A stretch of 20,202 nt of DNA from JARDZI01 sp041639705 (GCA_041639705.1 JBEQBT010000029.1:1-20202); one strand, 5' to 3'. Shown: positions 1-7,774, counted from the first letter of the stretch. Program-made: numbers and translations. The notes: generated by a model from the sequence alone, not told the origin.

Positions 1-139
1 TTGCGTTACTAACATCAATTTCAGCTGGAATAGAAACCTTTGATACTGGCTTGGTTTTAATATGATTGGTCCATGCAGCAGTATCATGTCTTTCAATTGG
101 CTTTGTCATAGAATTATCTTTTAAAACATCCTTAGTCAT
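1..139 (-). CDS. DUF3787 family small protein (N-terminal part)
   Basis: The reading frame starts with ATG at 139 and runs off the left edge after 46 codons, so only the N-terminus is visible. A good ribosome binding site (AAAGGAGTGA) lies just upstream and fixes the start. The visible protein contains IERHDTAAW followed by a TKPVSKVSIP segment. As I recall it, this is the signature of DUF3787, a family of short clostridial proteins of unknown function. No signal peptide or membrane segment is visible in the part present. It is divergent from the zinc-finger mini-gene at 352. The family call rests on remembered motif similarity and no function is known. Confidence 0.75.
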   Translation of the reverse strand, partial: MTKDVLKDNSMTKPIERHDTAAWTNHIKTKPVSKVSIPAEIDVSNA

Positions 140-351
140 AATATCACTCCTTTAGTATTATTGTTTTCAAAGTGAAAGAAATATATAATTAAAATCTTAA
201 TAAATGAAAAAAATAATCATAAAAAAAGTGAAAATTGTTTTCTTCCTATACAAAACTTATTGTATAAACAACTATAAAAATATAAATAATATATAAATAT
301 AATCGAAGTTTTTCCAGTGTAATAATTTTTATTTTGAAAGGAGGCTTTTTT

Positions 352-513
352 ATGGGTAAATGTTTTTATTGCAATGGTCAAGGAGAAGTAGCTTGTGAGG
401 GAACAAGTATAATTATTGGTAAATATGAACATCCGCTTGATTGCCCATCCTGCAAAGGGAACAATAGAATACCCTGTCCAGAATGTAATGGAACAGGAAT
501 TGAAAATGAATAA
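352..513 (+). CDS. DnaJ-type zinc-finger mini-protein (53 aa)
   Basis: A short ORF preceded by a strong ribosome binding site (AAAGGAGG, 7 nt before the ATG) and followed at once by an intrinsic terminator, so it is very likely a real monocistronic gene. The 53 residues consist almost entirely of DnaJ-like cysteine motifs: CFYCNGQG at 4-11, CPSCKGNN at 31-38 and CPECNGTG at 42-49, plus a lone Cys15 followed by Glu-Gly. In DnaJ/Hsp40, four CxxCxGxG repeats bind two zinc ions. Here three repeats remain and the second repeat is reduced to one Cys. There is no J-domain or substrate-binding domain. Zinc binding is likely. A role as a free-standing chaperone-like or RNA/protein-binding zinc finger is only inference. 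Confidence 0.85.
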   Translation: MGKCFYCNGQGEVACEGTSIIIGKYEHPLDCPSCKGNNRIPCPECNGTGIENE

Positions 514-545
514 GCAGAGGTAACAAATGCCTCTGCTATTTTACA
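513..545 (+). terminator. Intrinsic terminator after zinc-finger mini-gene
   Basis: GCAGAGG (514-520) pairs with CCTCTGC (530-536) around a 9-nt loop, with an extra A-T pair at 513/537. A TATTTTA tail follows. It sits between converging genes and could partly serve the minus strand too. Confidence 0.8.
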
Positions 546-624
546 TTGTTTAATAACCAAATGCAAATCAATTACCTAAATGCAAAGATTTTAAGAAAAA
601 TAGTAAATACAAATAAATATTAAA

Positions 625-1056
625 TCAATGGTTAATAAGATCATTTAATGTAGAAAGATGACTTCTGTCAACATCTAAGATTTCATTTACAAGTGTTCGA
701 CTTTGATCATCAAGGTCACCCTTAACAAGCTCATCTGCCACTTCTATTCCATTTTTTTCACCTGAATATGCTTGATTTACTATAGATTTGTTATCTTTAT
801 TCATTAAACTCTTTACACTGGACATCATTTGCCCTATTTCCCCAGCTATACCAATATCACTACATGGATGACCACCAAGATTTTGTATTCTCTCTGCAAG
901 CCTTATAGCATGCTGTTTGTGATCTATCTGTATTTTCTGAAGTTGGTTTTTAATATTTGGATCATTAATATTTTCCATATATTTTTCATACCCATGTATT
1001 GCCATGTGTTCACCCTTTAACAATGCATTTAATTCTTGAATGCTCGTGTTATGCAT
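625..1056 (-). CDS. DUF2383 (PA2169-type) four-helix-bundle ferritin-like protein
   Basis: A 143-residue, all-helical soluble protein beginning MHNTSIQELNALLKGEHMAIHG. It is rich in Glu, His and Asp on helices (EHMAIHGYEKY, DHKQHAIRLAERI, and a C-terminal DVDRSHLSTLNDLI), the pattern of ferritin-like DUF2383 proteins. Length and layout match that family. A ribosome binding site (TAGGAGATG) just upstream of the ATG at 1056 supports the start. There is no signal peptide or membrane segment. Members of this family are linked by structure to iron- or metal-handling helical bundles, but the biochemical role is not established. It converges on the zinc-finger mini-gene. The family call is good; function is unknown. 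Confidence 0.85.
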   Translation of the reverse strand: MHNTSIQELNALLKGEHMAIHGYEKYMENINDPNIKNQLQKIQIDHKQHAIRLAERIQNLGGHPCSDIGIAGEIGQMMSSVKSLMNKDNKSIVNQAYSGEKNGIEVADELVKGDLDDQSRTLVNEILDVDRSHLSTLNDLINH

Positions 1057-1157
1057 AGCATCATCTCCTATCTTTATTTATAATATATCCATTGAAATAA
1101 AAATTATTCTATTTAGGCAGTAAGGAAAAATTAAATACTTAAATTATGGTTAGTGAA
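1057..1157. other. AT-rich spacer, likely holds the DUF2383 gene promoter
   Basis: This is the first part of a 614-base stretch without a gene (1057-1670). The rest of that stretch is a three-hairpin block, a promoter and a T-box leader, listed separately. The spacer must contain the promoter of the minus-strand DUF2383 gene, but I could not pick out a convincing -35/-10 pair. Positions 1252-1312, between the hairpins and the asnS promoter, likewise hold nothing I recognise. Confidence 0.4.
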
Positions 1158-1256
1158 CTCGTTCAGCTAAAGCTGAACATCGAGACTTCAGGTGGGGACT
1201 CTACCCCACCTGAAGCAAAAAGTGGAAACTCCACCTTATGGAAGGTGGAGTCTTAG
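1151..1256 (+). repeat. Three-hairpin block, possible IS200/IS605 end (omega-RNA-like) relic
   Basis: Three consecutive hairpins fill this block. The first is GTTCAGCT/AGCTGAAC (1161-1168 and 1171-1178), with a flanking CTC/GAG pair. The second is a perfect 12-bp stem, CTTCAGGTGGGG with its complement (1186-1197 and 1204-1215). The third is a perfect 10-bp stem, ACTCCACCTT with its complement (1228-1237 and 1242-1251). None is followed by a T-tract, so they are not ordinary terminators. The GC content is much higher than that of the flanks. The order and the closing GTGG-stem-TCTTAG layout resemble, from memory, the hairpin-rich right ends of clostridial IS200/IS605 elements, which template TnpB guide RNAs. 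No tnpA or tnpB ORF is present, so this would be a relic or non-autonomous copy. The structure is seen directly; the mobile-element origin is inferred. Confidence 0.5.
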
Positions 1257-1312
1257 AAATTGATGAATATTTTGTATAAGAGTTGGTAATATAATAATAA
1301 GATATATTCTTA

Positions 1313-1341
1313 TTGACAATTTTATGCTGCAAGACTATAAT
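1313..1341 (+). promoter_or_regulatory. Sigma-A promoter of the asnS T-box transcript
   Basis: Consensus -35 TTGACA (1313-1318) and consensus -10 TATAAT (1336-1341) are separated by exactly 17 bp, placing the transcription start near 1348, just before the T-box stem I. A second TTGACA at 1363-1368 lies within the leader and has no matching -10. Confidence 0.9.
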
Positions 1342-1361
1342 TTTAATAATGTAATATTTTT

Positions 1362-1631
1362 ATTGACAATGAAGGGAAGAGTAGGTACAGGGGGATTTTA
1401 AGCGAACTGGTGATGGTGTAAAACTGGTATGAGGACTGTATTGAAGAACATCCTGGAGTTTCTAACCGAAATCATTTTGAGTGTAGGCTTAGAGGTTACC
1501 AAAACCTTAAATTTGGGAAGTATTGAATTTTTATTTTGTACTTTTAAGCTGGTCAGTTTTCTGACAAATTGGGTGGTACCGCGGAATCTAGCCTTTCGTC
1601 CCTTAAATATTAGGGAGAGAGGCTTTTTTTA
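1362..1631 (+). promoter_or_regulatory. T-box leader (Asn) of asnS
   Basis: The leader has the AGTA motif near the stem I base (1380-1383) and a distal AGCGAACTGGTGATGGTG region. The specifier loop reads GAACATCC, so the specifier triplet is AAC (1447-1449), an asparagine codon matching the downstream gene. The T-box sequence GGGTGGTACCGCGG lies at 1571-1584. It is followed by the terminator stem AGCC...AGGGAGAGAGGCT and a run of T residues (1590-1631). Known mechanism of the class: uncharged tRNA-Asn pairs with the specifier and, through its CCA end, with the T-box bulge, forming the antiterminator and allowing transcription of asnS. A 71-codon frame crossing this region is not a gene. Confidence 0.95.
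1590..1631 (+). terminator. T-box-controlled terminator of the asnS leader
   Basis: A GCCTTTCGTCCCT arm pairs imperfectly with AGGGAGAGAGGC across a short AT loop and is followed by eight T residues. Its 5' side follows the T-box sequence directly, so the antiterminator and terminator are mutually exclusive. Confidence 0.85.
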
Positions 1632-1670
1632 TATTTTTTTATAACATTATCTAATAAAGGAGGATTTATT

Positions 1671-3062
1671 ATGGAAACTACATTATTAAAGGAACTATAT
1701 AGAAAGACAGACAAATATATGGCAGAAAATGTTAGAGTGGCTGGTTGGGTTAGAACTGTAAGAGCATCAAAAACCTTTGGTTTTATTGAATTAAACGATG
1801 GCAGTTTTTTTAAAAACGTTCAAATAGTTTTTGATGAGGGATTAGAAAACTTTGAAGAATTATCTAAGCTTTCTGTAAGCGCTGCAATAATTGTGGAAGG
1901 TAAGTTAGTGAATACTCCTGAAGCAAAACAGCCATTTGAGATTAAAGCAGAGAAAATTCAAATAGAAGGGAACTCTGCTCCTGAGTATCCATTACAAAAG
2001 AAAAAACATTCATTTGAATTTTTAAGGAGCATTGCTCATTTAAGACCAAGAAGCAATACCTTCTCTGCAGTATTTAGAGTACGTTCTCTTGCTTCCTATG
2101 CGATTCATAAATTTTTTCAAGAAAGAGGATTTGTTTATGTTCATACTCCAATTATCACAGGGAGTGATGCAGAAGGTGCAGGTGAAATGTTTAGAATAAC
2201 TACTCTTGATATGGAAAACTTGCCAAAAACAAATCAGGGAAAAATCGATTACAAAGAGGATTTTTTTGAAAAAGAAACTAATTTAACTGTAAGTGGTCAG
2301 CTTGAAGCCGAAGCCTATGCTCTTGCATTTAGGAATGTATACACATTTGGACCAACCTTTAGGGCAGAAAATTCAAATACTGCAAGACATGCTGCAGAGT
2401 TTTGGATGATGGAGCCAGAAATTGCATTTGCAGACTTAATTGATGACATGAACTTAGCAGAAGATATGGTAAAATACATTATAAATTATGTAATGGAAAA
2501 TGCTCCTGAAGAAATGAATTTCTTTAATTCATTTATAGATAAGACATTATTTGATAGATTAAATAACATTGTTAATTCAGACTTCGGACGAGTAACATAC
2601 ACAGAAGCTGTAGAATTGTTAAAAAAATCAGGACAACAATTTGAATATCCAGTTGAATGGGGAATAGATCTTCAAACAGAGCATGAAAGGTTTCTTACAG
2701 AAAAAATATTTAATAAACCTATATTTGTAATAGATTATCCAAAGGAAATTAAGGCTTTTTATATGAGAATGAATGAGGATAATAAAACTGTTGCTGCAAT
2801 GGATTTACTTGTTCCTGGAGTTGGAGAAATGATTGGTGGAAGCCAGAGAGAGGAAAGATTGGATCTACTTACAGCTAGAATGGATGAACTTGGCTTAAAC
2901 AAGGAGGATTACTGGTGGTATCTTGAACTAAGAAAATATGGAGGAACTAAGCATGCAGGGTATGGGTTAGGATTTGAAAGGCTATTAATGTATATTACAG
3001 GTATGGCAAATATTAGAGATGTTATACCATTCCCTAGAACAGTAGGAAATGCCGAATTTTAA
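1671..3062 (+). CDS. asnS: Asparaginyl-tRNA synthetase
   Basis: A 463-residue class IIb synthetase that charges tRNA-Asn with asparagine in the cytosol. The N-terminus is the anticodon-binding OB fold (VRVAGWVRTVRASKTFGFIELNDGS, about 20-45). The catalytic domain shows class II motif 2 (FGPTFRAENSNTARHAAEFW, about 226-245) and motif 3 (GYGLGFERLLMYITGMANIR, about 430-450). The stretch FVYVHTPIITGSDAEGAGEMF contains the motif 1 end and active-site loop. The length and the AsnRS-specific segments (rather than AspRS) fit, and the Asn T-box specifier confirms substrate identity independently. The ribosome binding site AAAGGAGG is well spaced before the ATG. It is a single-gene unit, regulated by the T-box leader and closed by a strong terminator. 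Confidence 0.97.
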   Translation: METTLLKELYRKTDKYMAENVRVAGWVRTVRASKTFGFIELNDGSFFKNVQIVFDEGLENFEELSKLSVSAAIIVEGKLVNTPEAKQPFEIKAEKIQIEGNSAPEYPLQKKKHSFEFLRSIAHLRPRSNTFSAVFRVRSLASYAIHKFFQERGFVYVHTPIITGSDAEGAGEMFRITTLDMENLPKTNQGKIDYKEDFFEKETNLTVSGQLEAEAYALAFRNVYTFGPTFRAENSNTARHAAEFWMMEPEIAFADLIDDMNLAEDMVKYIINYVMENAPEEMNFFNSFIDKTLFDRLNNIVNSDFGRVTYTEAVELLKKSGQQFEYPVEWGIDLQTEHERFLTEKIFNKPIFVIDYPKEIKAFYMRMNEDNKTVAAMDLLVPGVGEMIGGSQREERLDLLTARMDELGLNKEDYWWYLELRKYGGTKHAGYGLGFERLLMYITGMANIRDVIPFPRTVGNAEF

Positions 3063-3094
3063 TACTTAGTTAACCACACTATTATAATCTAAAA

Positions 3095-3127
3095 GTAAAA
3101 AGAAGGAGTTATATTCCTTCTTTTTAC
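3095..3127 (+). terminator. Intrinsic terminator after asnS
   Basis: A perfect 13-bp stem, GTAAAAAGAAGGA (3095-3107) with TCCTTCTTTTTAC (3115-3127), encloses a 7-nt loop. The T-run forms the distal arm of the stem. Confidence 0.85.
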
Positions 3128-3143
3128 ATTATAGAGCTTGAGT

Positions 3144-3172
3144 TTGACTTTTATTAATAAGTGTGGTAAATT
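3144..3172 (+). promoter_or_regulatory. Probable sigma-A promoter of bpsA
   Basis: TTGACT (3144-3149) and TAAATT (3167-3172) are separated by 17 bp, 30 bp upstream of the start codon and downstream of the asnS terminator. Each hexamer has one mismatch to consensus. Confidence 0.65.
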
Positions 3173-3202
3173 CTGTACAGTTTAAGTTGGGAGGTAATTT
3201 TT

Positions 3203-4381
3203 ATGATTAATTATATAGAGCATGTTTATGCTAATGTCAAGATAGATGAAGGACCTCAAGCAATAGAGAATTTACTATTAGAAATATTTTTCCATGAGGG
3301 TATATCAACAAAGGAGCTTGCAAGAAAAACCCTGCTTCCTGTGCCCCTTGCAGCAGCAATAAAAAGAGAATTCATTAAAGCAGGATTAGTAGTTCAAGAC
3401 AGGGGAGTAAGGCTTTCAGGTGAAGGAATAAGCTATATTGAAAATCAATTAGGATATAAGGGCTTGAATAAAACATTATACAATAAATTAGTAAATGGTG
3501 AGTGGAATATAGATGAGGATTTTAAGGAAGAAAAAGTTAAACTTAATAAATTATTTGATGAACGACCTCAGGTAGATGTTACTGTAGATCAATCTAAGTG
3601 TACTGTTGAAACTAGCATAAAACGAGCAATATTATGTTTAAAGTATCATTGCCTAATTGGAAAAGAGATATTATGTGTAGGTGATGATGATTTAGTAAGT
3701 ATATCCATTGGATTTTTAATAAAGAAATTATTTTCTGATGTAAAAATGAGTAATACTAACATATGCATTTTTGATGTGGATAAAAGATTTTTAAAATATA
3801 TAGAGGATATAGCCCAATCAGAGAATTTGCCATTGCTATGTATAAATATGGATATGAGATTGCCAATTGATAATGAGTATAAGAAAAAATTTGACTGCTT
3901 TTTCACTGACCCACCCTATACACTTCTAGGAATGAATTTGTTTCTTTCGAGAGGAATTTCTAGCCTAAAAAATAGAATGGGACTACCAATTTTTTTATCC
4001 TTCGCTCATAAATCTCCTGATTTCACCATGGAGGTGCAAAAGGAATTTATAAATATGGGATTAGCAGTGACCGAGATAATACCAAGATTTAATAAATATG
4101 AAGGAGCAGAAATAATAGGTAACTCTAGTCAAATGATTGTTTTAAAAACTACAGGTAAGACAAGTCCAACTATAGAAGCTTTTTTTAACGATGCAATTTA
4201 TACTGGTGAAATAAAGAAAACTATTAGAATTTATAAATGTAAAAAATGTGGTTTAGCTATAAAAGTAGGTTTTAAGGAAGAGTATAGGACAATTGAAGAA
4301 TTAAAAAACAAAAGGTGTCCAAAATGTAATGAGAATGTATTTGAAATGGAAAGTAAAGCTAGTTATTCAGACATTGATTAG
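3203..4381 (+). CDS. bpsA: N4-bis(aminopropyl)spermidine synthase-like protein with C-terminal zinc ribbon
   Basis: The 392-residue protein matches the BpsA family (formerly DUF43). That family adds aminopropyl groups from decarboxylated S-adenosylmethionine to spermidine, giving branched polyamines. Residues about 20-80 form a winged-helix-like domain (ISTKELARKTLLPVPLAAAI). The family hallmark DERPQVDVTVDQ...CTVETSIKR lies at about 119-141. GDDDL (160-164) and DVD (191-193) form the nucleotide/aminopropyl donor site of the Rossmann fold, and DPPYT (236-240) is the catalytic signature. Beyond the usual core there is a C-terminal four-cysteine ribbon: CKKC at 346-349 and CPKC at 372-375. A ribosome binding site (GGGAGG) supports the ATG. 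It lies alone between two terminators, and no other polyamine gene is in the window. The enzyme was characterised in thermophilic archaea and bacteria. The fold and family are secure; the product in this organism is inferred. Confidence 0.88.
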   Translation: MINYIEHVYANVKIDEGPQAIENLLLEIFFHEGISTKELARKTLLPVPLAAAIKREFIKAGLVVQDRGVRLSGEGISYIENQLGYKGLNKTLYNKLVNGEWNIDEDFKEEKVKLNKLFDERPQVDVTVDQSKCTVETSIKRAILCLKYHCLIGKEILCVGDDDLVSISIGFLIKKLFSDVKMSNTNICIFDVDKRFLKYIEDIAQSENLPLLCINMDMRLPIDNEYKKKFDCFFTDPPYTLLGMNLFLSRGISSLKNRMGLPIFLSFAHKSPDFTMEVQKEFINMGLAVTEIIPRFNKYEGAEIIGNSSQMIVLKTTGKTSPTIEAFFNDAIYTGEIKKTIRIYKCKKCGLAIKVGFKEEYRTIEELKNKRCPKCNENVFEMESKASYSDID

Positions 4382-4411
4382 AGAAAGATTTTGCAATAAT
4401 TGAAATTATAT

Positions 4412-4453
4412 AAAAAAAGAGATATTGTAGTTAATTACAATGCCTCTTTTTTT
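4412..4453 (+). terminator. Intrinsic terminator after bpsA
   Basis: The outer stem AAAAAAAGAG (4412-4421) pairs with CTCTTTTTTT (4444-4453), and the inner stem ATTGTA (4424-4429) pairs with TACAAT (4436-4441). The T-run is in the distal arm. Confidence 0.8.
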
Positions 4454-4535
4454 ATGCCTGTTTAAATACTATAATATAAGGGTATGATAATTGAGGCATA
4501 GGTAAAAATTTCTTTATTTAGTAATGAGGTGGCAT

Positions 4536-7500
4536 ATGTTCGATTTAACAAAATTAAGATTTTTATATAATTCACGTCAACAGACATTCATAAGAGGTAG
4601 AGAATACTATGTAAGTGGTGCAGTGAGGGAAGTAAAGCTTTTTCAGAGATTTGCAAGTTATGAAGTTGATGCAGTGCTACAAGGGACAAAGCTGTATAAA
4701 ACGAAAATAAAATTTGATGAGAATAATATATATAACTCTTGTAATTGTACATGTCCTGCATTTCTACAGTACAAGGACCCCTGTAAACATGTAGCAGCTC
4801 TTTATTTTTATTTAACCGAATCAGATAAATTCAACAAATCCTTAAACTATATAGCAGCAGGAGAATTTTTAGAAAGCTATTTCTTGGATATGTCTGAAGA
4901 AAATAAAGGTCGAGTTAATCTAGAATATCAGATACAAACTCTTTCATATCCAGGGAATTTATTTGGATACTTATCAATAAAGATAGGTATTGATAAAATG
5001 TACATAATAAAAAATATTCGACAATTTTTAGAACAATTACATGAAGATGGTATTATAGTATTTGGAAAAAATTTTGTATACAATGAAAAAATACATGAGT
5101 TTAAGGATGAAGATAAAAAAATAATTGAATTTTTATTAGAATTAATTTCAGCAGAAAAGGCAATTAAGTCTGAAAGCTATTATGCTCAAGGGAATATTTT
5201 TACTGGGAAAAATGTAAAATTAGATGAAGTTTTATTTAAAAAGTTTCTACTACTCTTAAATGGAAGAGAATTTGTACTACAACATGAAAATGAGCATATC
5301 GAAAATGTAACTGCCGATTTTGAAAGCTATCCATTTGAAATTGATATAAAAAACAACATAAATATTATGGAAGCAGAAATTACATATAATAAAGATTGTA
5401 TTTTTTTTAAGAGGTACAGTAATTTAATTTACTCTAATAAAAAATTATATATTATTGATAAAAAGGATAAAGCATTTAAGTTCATTAATGCTGCTAGAAA
5501 TAACAAAGTTAGGAAAATGGAGTTTTCTGAGGAGAATAGTGATAAATTATTATCTATAATTCCTGGTTTAGTCAACAATAGGGGCATTAACGTATCAACT
5601 GATATATTAAAGAAATATGTTAATACTCCCCTTGAGGCAGGTATTTATATTGATAAATATAAAAAAGGGATATCATTAAGATTAGAATATAAATACGGAG
5701 ATGAAATAATCGACCCAATATATAAGAAGGGTATCAATCCATATATTATTAGAGACTTTGAAAAGGAAGAACATATTATGAATATAATTGATGATGCAGG
5801 CTTTAAGGTGAATGATAATGTGGTACACCTTGATGATGTAGATAAAACATATTTATTCTTCAGAGATATGCTTCCTATACTTTCAAAATACAGCAATCTA
5901 TATTACACTGATGAGGTTAAGGATATGTACCTGGGAAGGATTAAAGGTTATAAAAGCTATGCAAGAACAAGACAGGGTAGTGGAGTTATAGATATTTCAA
6001 TTGATATTGAAGGTATTAACCCAAAGGAAATAAAAGATATTTTAAAATCTATAAAAGAAAAAAAGAAATATCACAAACTAAAAAGTGGTAGATTTATTTC
6101 CCTAGAAGGAAATACAATTGATGAACTTTCAAGTCTTATAGATGAAGTTGAAGATGAAGAGCTTAAAAATAACACAATTTCCTTATCAAAATATAGGGCT
6201 ATTAGTCTATTTCAAGTTTTAGATAAAGAAATGATTAGTAACATCGAAAATATCCAAGAAATTAATAAAGTTGTTAGTAAAATAAAAAATTTTGAAAATG
6301 ATAATATTGTAACACCTGAAATATTTAAAGGAGTACTAAGAGATTATCAGGTAACAGGTTATAAATGGATGAAAACCCTCCATAATGTAGGTCTTGGTGG
6401 AGTTCTTGCTGATGATATGGGACTAGGGAAAACACTTCAAGCGATTACTCTCATATACGATGGGATAGGGGAACCTTCAATTGTAATTACACCCTCTTCA
6501 TTAATTTTTAATTGGGAAAATGAAATTAAAAAATTTTCACCTGATTTAAGAACAATTGTCATTTCAGGTACTAAAAAAAGCAGAGAGGAAATGCTTCAAG
6601 AAATTACTGACTATGATATTTTAATTACTTCATATCCACTATTAAGAAGGGATATTGAACTATATGAAGAAATGCATTTCAAATATTGTATATTAGATGA
6701 AGCACAGCATATTAAGAATCCAGAATCTATTAATGCACAGAGTGTAAAAAGAATTCATTCTCAAAGCAGATTTGCATTAACTGGTACACCTATGGAAAAC
6801 TCATTAATTGAGCTTTGGTCACTATTTGATTTTTTAATGCCTGGATATTTAATGTCAAGGAAAATGTTTACTGAGAGATATGAAAAAAATATTTTTAAAA
6901 ACGAAGATAGGGCAGCACTTTCAAATTTTAAAAAAACAATTGCTCCATTTATTCTTAGAAGAAAGAAAAAAGATGTTCTCCTAGAACTTCCTGAGAAAAT
7001 TGAAACTACACTTGTATGTAAATTGACAGAGGAACAAAAGAATATATATACAGCATATTTGCTTCGTGCAAGAAAGGAAATAGATAACTTGATTGAGGAT
7101 GAAGGATTTGAAAAAAGCCATATTCAGATACTTGCAGCAATTACAAGGCTTAGACAAATATGCTGTCATCCAGCTGTGTTTTTAGAAAATTATAGCGGAG
7201 GAAGTGGTAAATTAGATTTACTTGAAGAGCTTATAGATGAATTAGTAGAAGGGCAGCATAGAATTCTCCTATTTTCACAATTTACTTCTCTTTTAAAAAT
7301 CATTAGGGAATCTATCAATATGAAGGGAATGGATTATTTATATCTAGATGGAAACACTCCAGTTCATGAAAGAATGGACCTGGTAGATAGATTTAATTCC
7401 GGTTTTGGGGAGGTATTTTTAATTTCTCTTAAGGCTGGTGGCACAGGTTTAAATTTGACATCTGCTGATGTTGTTATTCATTTCGACCCATGGTGGAATC

Positions 7501-7715
7501 CAGCAGTTGAGGATCAAGCTACTGACAGAGCTCATAGAATTGGGCAAGAAAATGTTGTACAAGTATTTAAGCTAATTACAAAGGATACAATTGAAGAAAA
7601 AATTATAGAACTCCAAAATAAGAAAAAGGGTCTAATAAATGCAGTTATTCAAGATGGTGAAGTTTTCATAAATAAGCTTACTGAGCAAGAACTTCTTGAT
7701 TTGTTTAAAATATAG
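4536..7715 (+). CDS. SWIM-domain SNF2-family helicase-like ATPase
   Basis: This protein is about 1,059 residues long. The N-terminus carries a SWIM zinc finger (CNCTC...CKH, about 69-85), next comes a long bacterial SNF2-associated region, then a C-terminal SNF2 ATPase. In the ATPase, LADDMGLGKT is motif I (about 625-634), LDEAQH is motif II, ALTGTPMEN is motif III, and SLKAGGTGLNLTSAD with DRAHRIGQ are motifs V and VI. These enzymes translocate on double-stranded DNA and remodel protein-DNA or RNA polymerase complexes; the bacterial SWIM-SNF2 class has no firm role. I chose the ATG at 4536 because GAGG (4526-4529) sits 6 nt before it. The in-frame ATG at 4524 lacks a ribosome binding site and would add only four residues. 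No methylase or defence partner flanks it, so a role in general DNA metabolism is more likely than a phage-defence cassette, but this is inference. Confidence 0.93.
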   Translation: MFDLTKLRFLYNSRQQTFIRGREYYVSGAVREVKLFQRFASYEVDAVLQGTKLYKTKIKFDENNIYNSCNCTCPAFLQYKDPCKHVAALYFYLTESDKFNKSLNYIAAGEFLESYFLDMSEENKGRVNLEYQIQTLSYPGNLFGYLSIKIGIDKMYIIKNIRQFLEQLHEDGIIVFGKNFVYNEKIHEFKDEDKKIIEFLLELISAEKAIKSESYYAQGNIFTGKNVKLDEVLFKKFLLLLNGREFVLQHENEHIENVTADFESYPFEIDIKNNINIMEAEITYNKDCIFFKRYSNLIYSNKKLYIIDKKDKAFKFINAARNNKVRKMEFSEENSDKLLSIIPGLVNNRGINVSTDILKKYVNTPLEAGIYIDKYKKGISLRLEYKYGDEIIDPIYKKGINPYIIRDFEKEEHIMNIIDDAGFKVNDNVVHLDDVDKTYLFFRDMLPILSKYSNLYYTDEVKDMYLGRIKGYKSYARTRQGSGVIDISIDIEGINPKEIKDILKSIKEKKKYHKLKSGRFISLEGNTIDELSSLIDEVEDEELKNNTISLSKYRAISLFQVLDKEMISNIENIQEINKVVSKIKNFENDNIVTPEIFKGVLRDYQVTGYKWMKTLHNVGLGGVLADDMGLGKTLQAITLIYDGIGEPSIVITPSSLIFNWENEIKKFSPDLRTIVISGTKKSREEMLQEITDYDILITSYPLLRRDIELYEEMHFKYCILDEAQHIKNPESINAQSVKRIHSQSRFALTGTPMENSLIELWSLFDFLMPGYLMSRKMFTERYEKNIFKNEDRAALSNFKKTIAPFILRRKKKDVLLELPEKIETTLVCKLTEEQKNIYTAYLLRARKEIDNLIEDEGFEKSHIQILAAITRLRQICCHPAVFLENYSGGSGKLDLLEELIDELVEGQHRILLFSQFTSLLKIIRESINMKGMDYLYLDGNTPVHERMDLVDRFNSGFGEVFLISLKAGGTGLNLTSADVVIHFDPWWNPAVEDQATDRAHRIGQENVVQVFKLITKDTIEEKIIELQNKKKGLINAVIQDGEVFINKLTEQELLDLFKI

Positions 7716-7742
7716 GGTTATTTGCATATTAGCAAATAACCC
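7715..7742. terminator. Hairpin between convergent SNF2 and DUF2512 genes
   Basis: A perfect 11-bp stem, GGGTTATTTGC (7715-7725) with GCAAATAACCC (7732-7742), begins at the last base of the SNF2 stop codon. There is no T-run on the plus strand. On the minus strand it is followed by TATATTTTAA, so it may act mainly for the DUF2512 gene or bidirectionally. Confidence 0.6.
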
Positions 7743-7774
7743 CTTTGGCGCAATTTAATACTGAGGATATATTT

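Noticed and set aside
217..432. 71-codon minus-strand frame in the 140-351 spacer and mini-gene
   Set aside because: Composition is simply that of AT-rich DNA (Phe, Tyr, Ile, Lys), with no ribosome binding site, and it overlaps the zinc-finger gene.
378..566. 62-codon minus-strand frame opposite the zinc-finger mini-gene
   Set aside because: It is antisense to a well-supported gene with ribosome binding site and terminator, and its sequence has no recognisable domain.
559..586. AAATGCAAA direct repeats as a CRISPR-like or iteron array
   Set aside because: Only two 9-base copies exist, with no further units or regular spacing.
1363..1368. Second TTGACA as a possible second asnS promoter
   Set aside because: No -10 lies 15-19 bp downstream, and the sequence is at the base of the T-box stem I, downstream of a perfect promoter.
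1429..1644. 71-codon plus-strand frame before asnS
   Set aside because: It lies entirely inside the T-box leader, has no ribosome binding site, and crosses the T-box and terminator stem.
4524..4535. Upstream ATG as the SNF2 gene start
   Set aside because: No ribosome binding site precedes it, and the GAGG that serves the next ATG would lie inside the coding sequence.
4536..7715. SNF2 helicase as part of a phage-defence island (such as DISARM)
   Set aside because: No methylase, DUF1998, phospholipase D or nuclease gene lies nearby; the neighbours are housekeeping genes with their own terminators.
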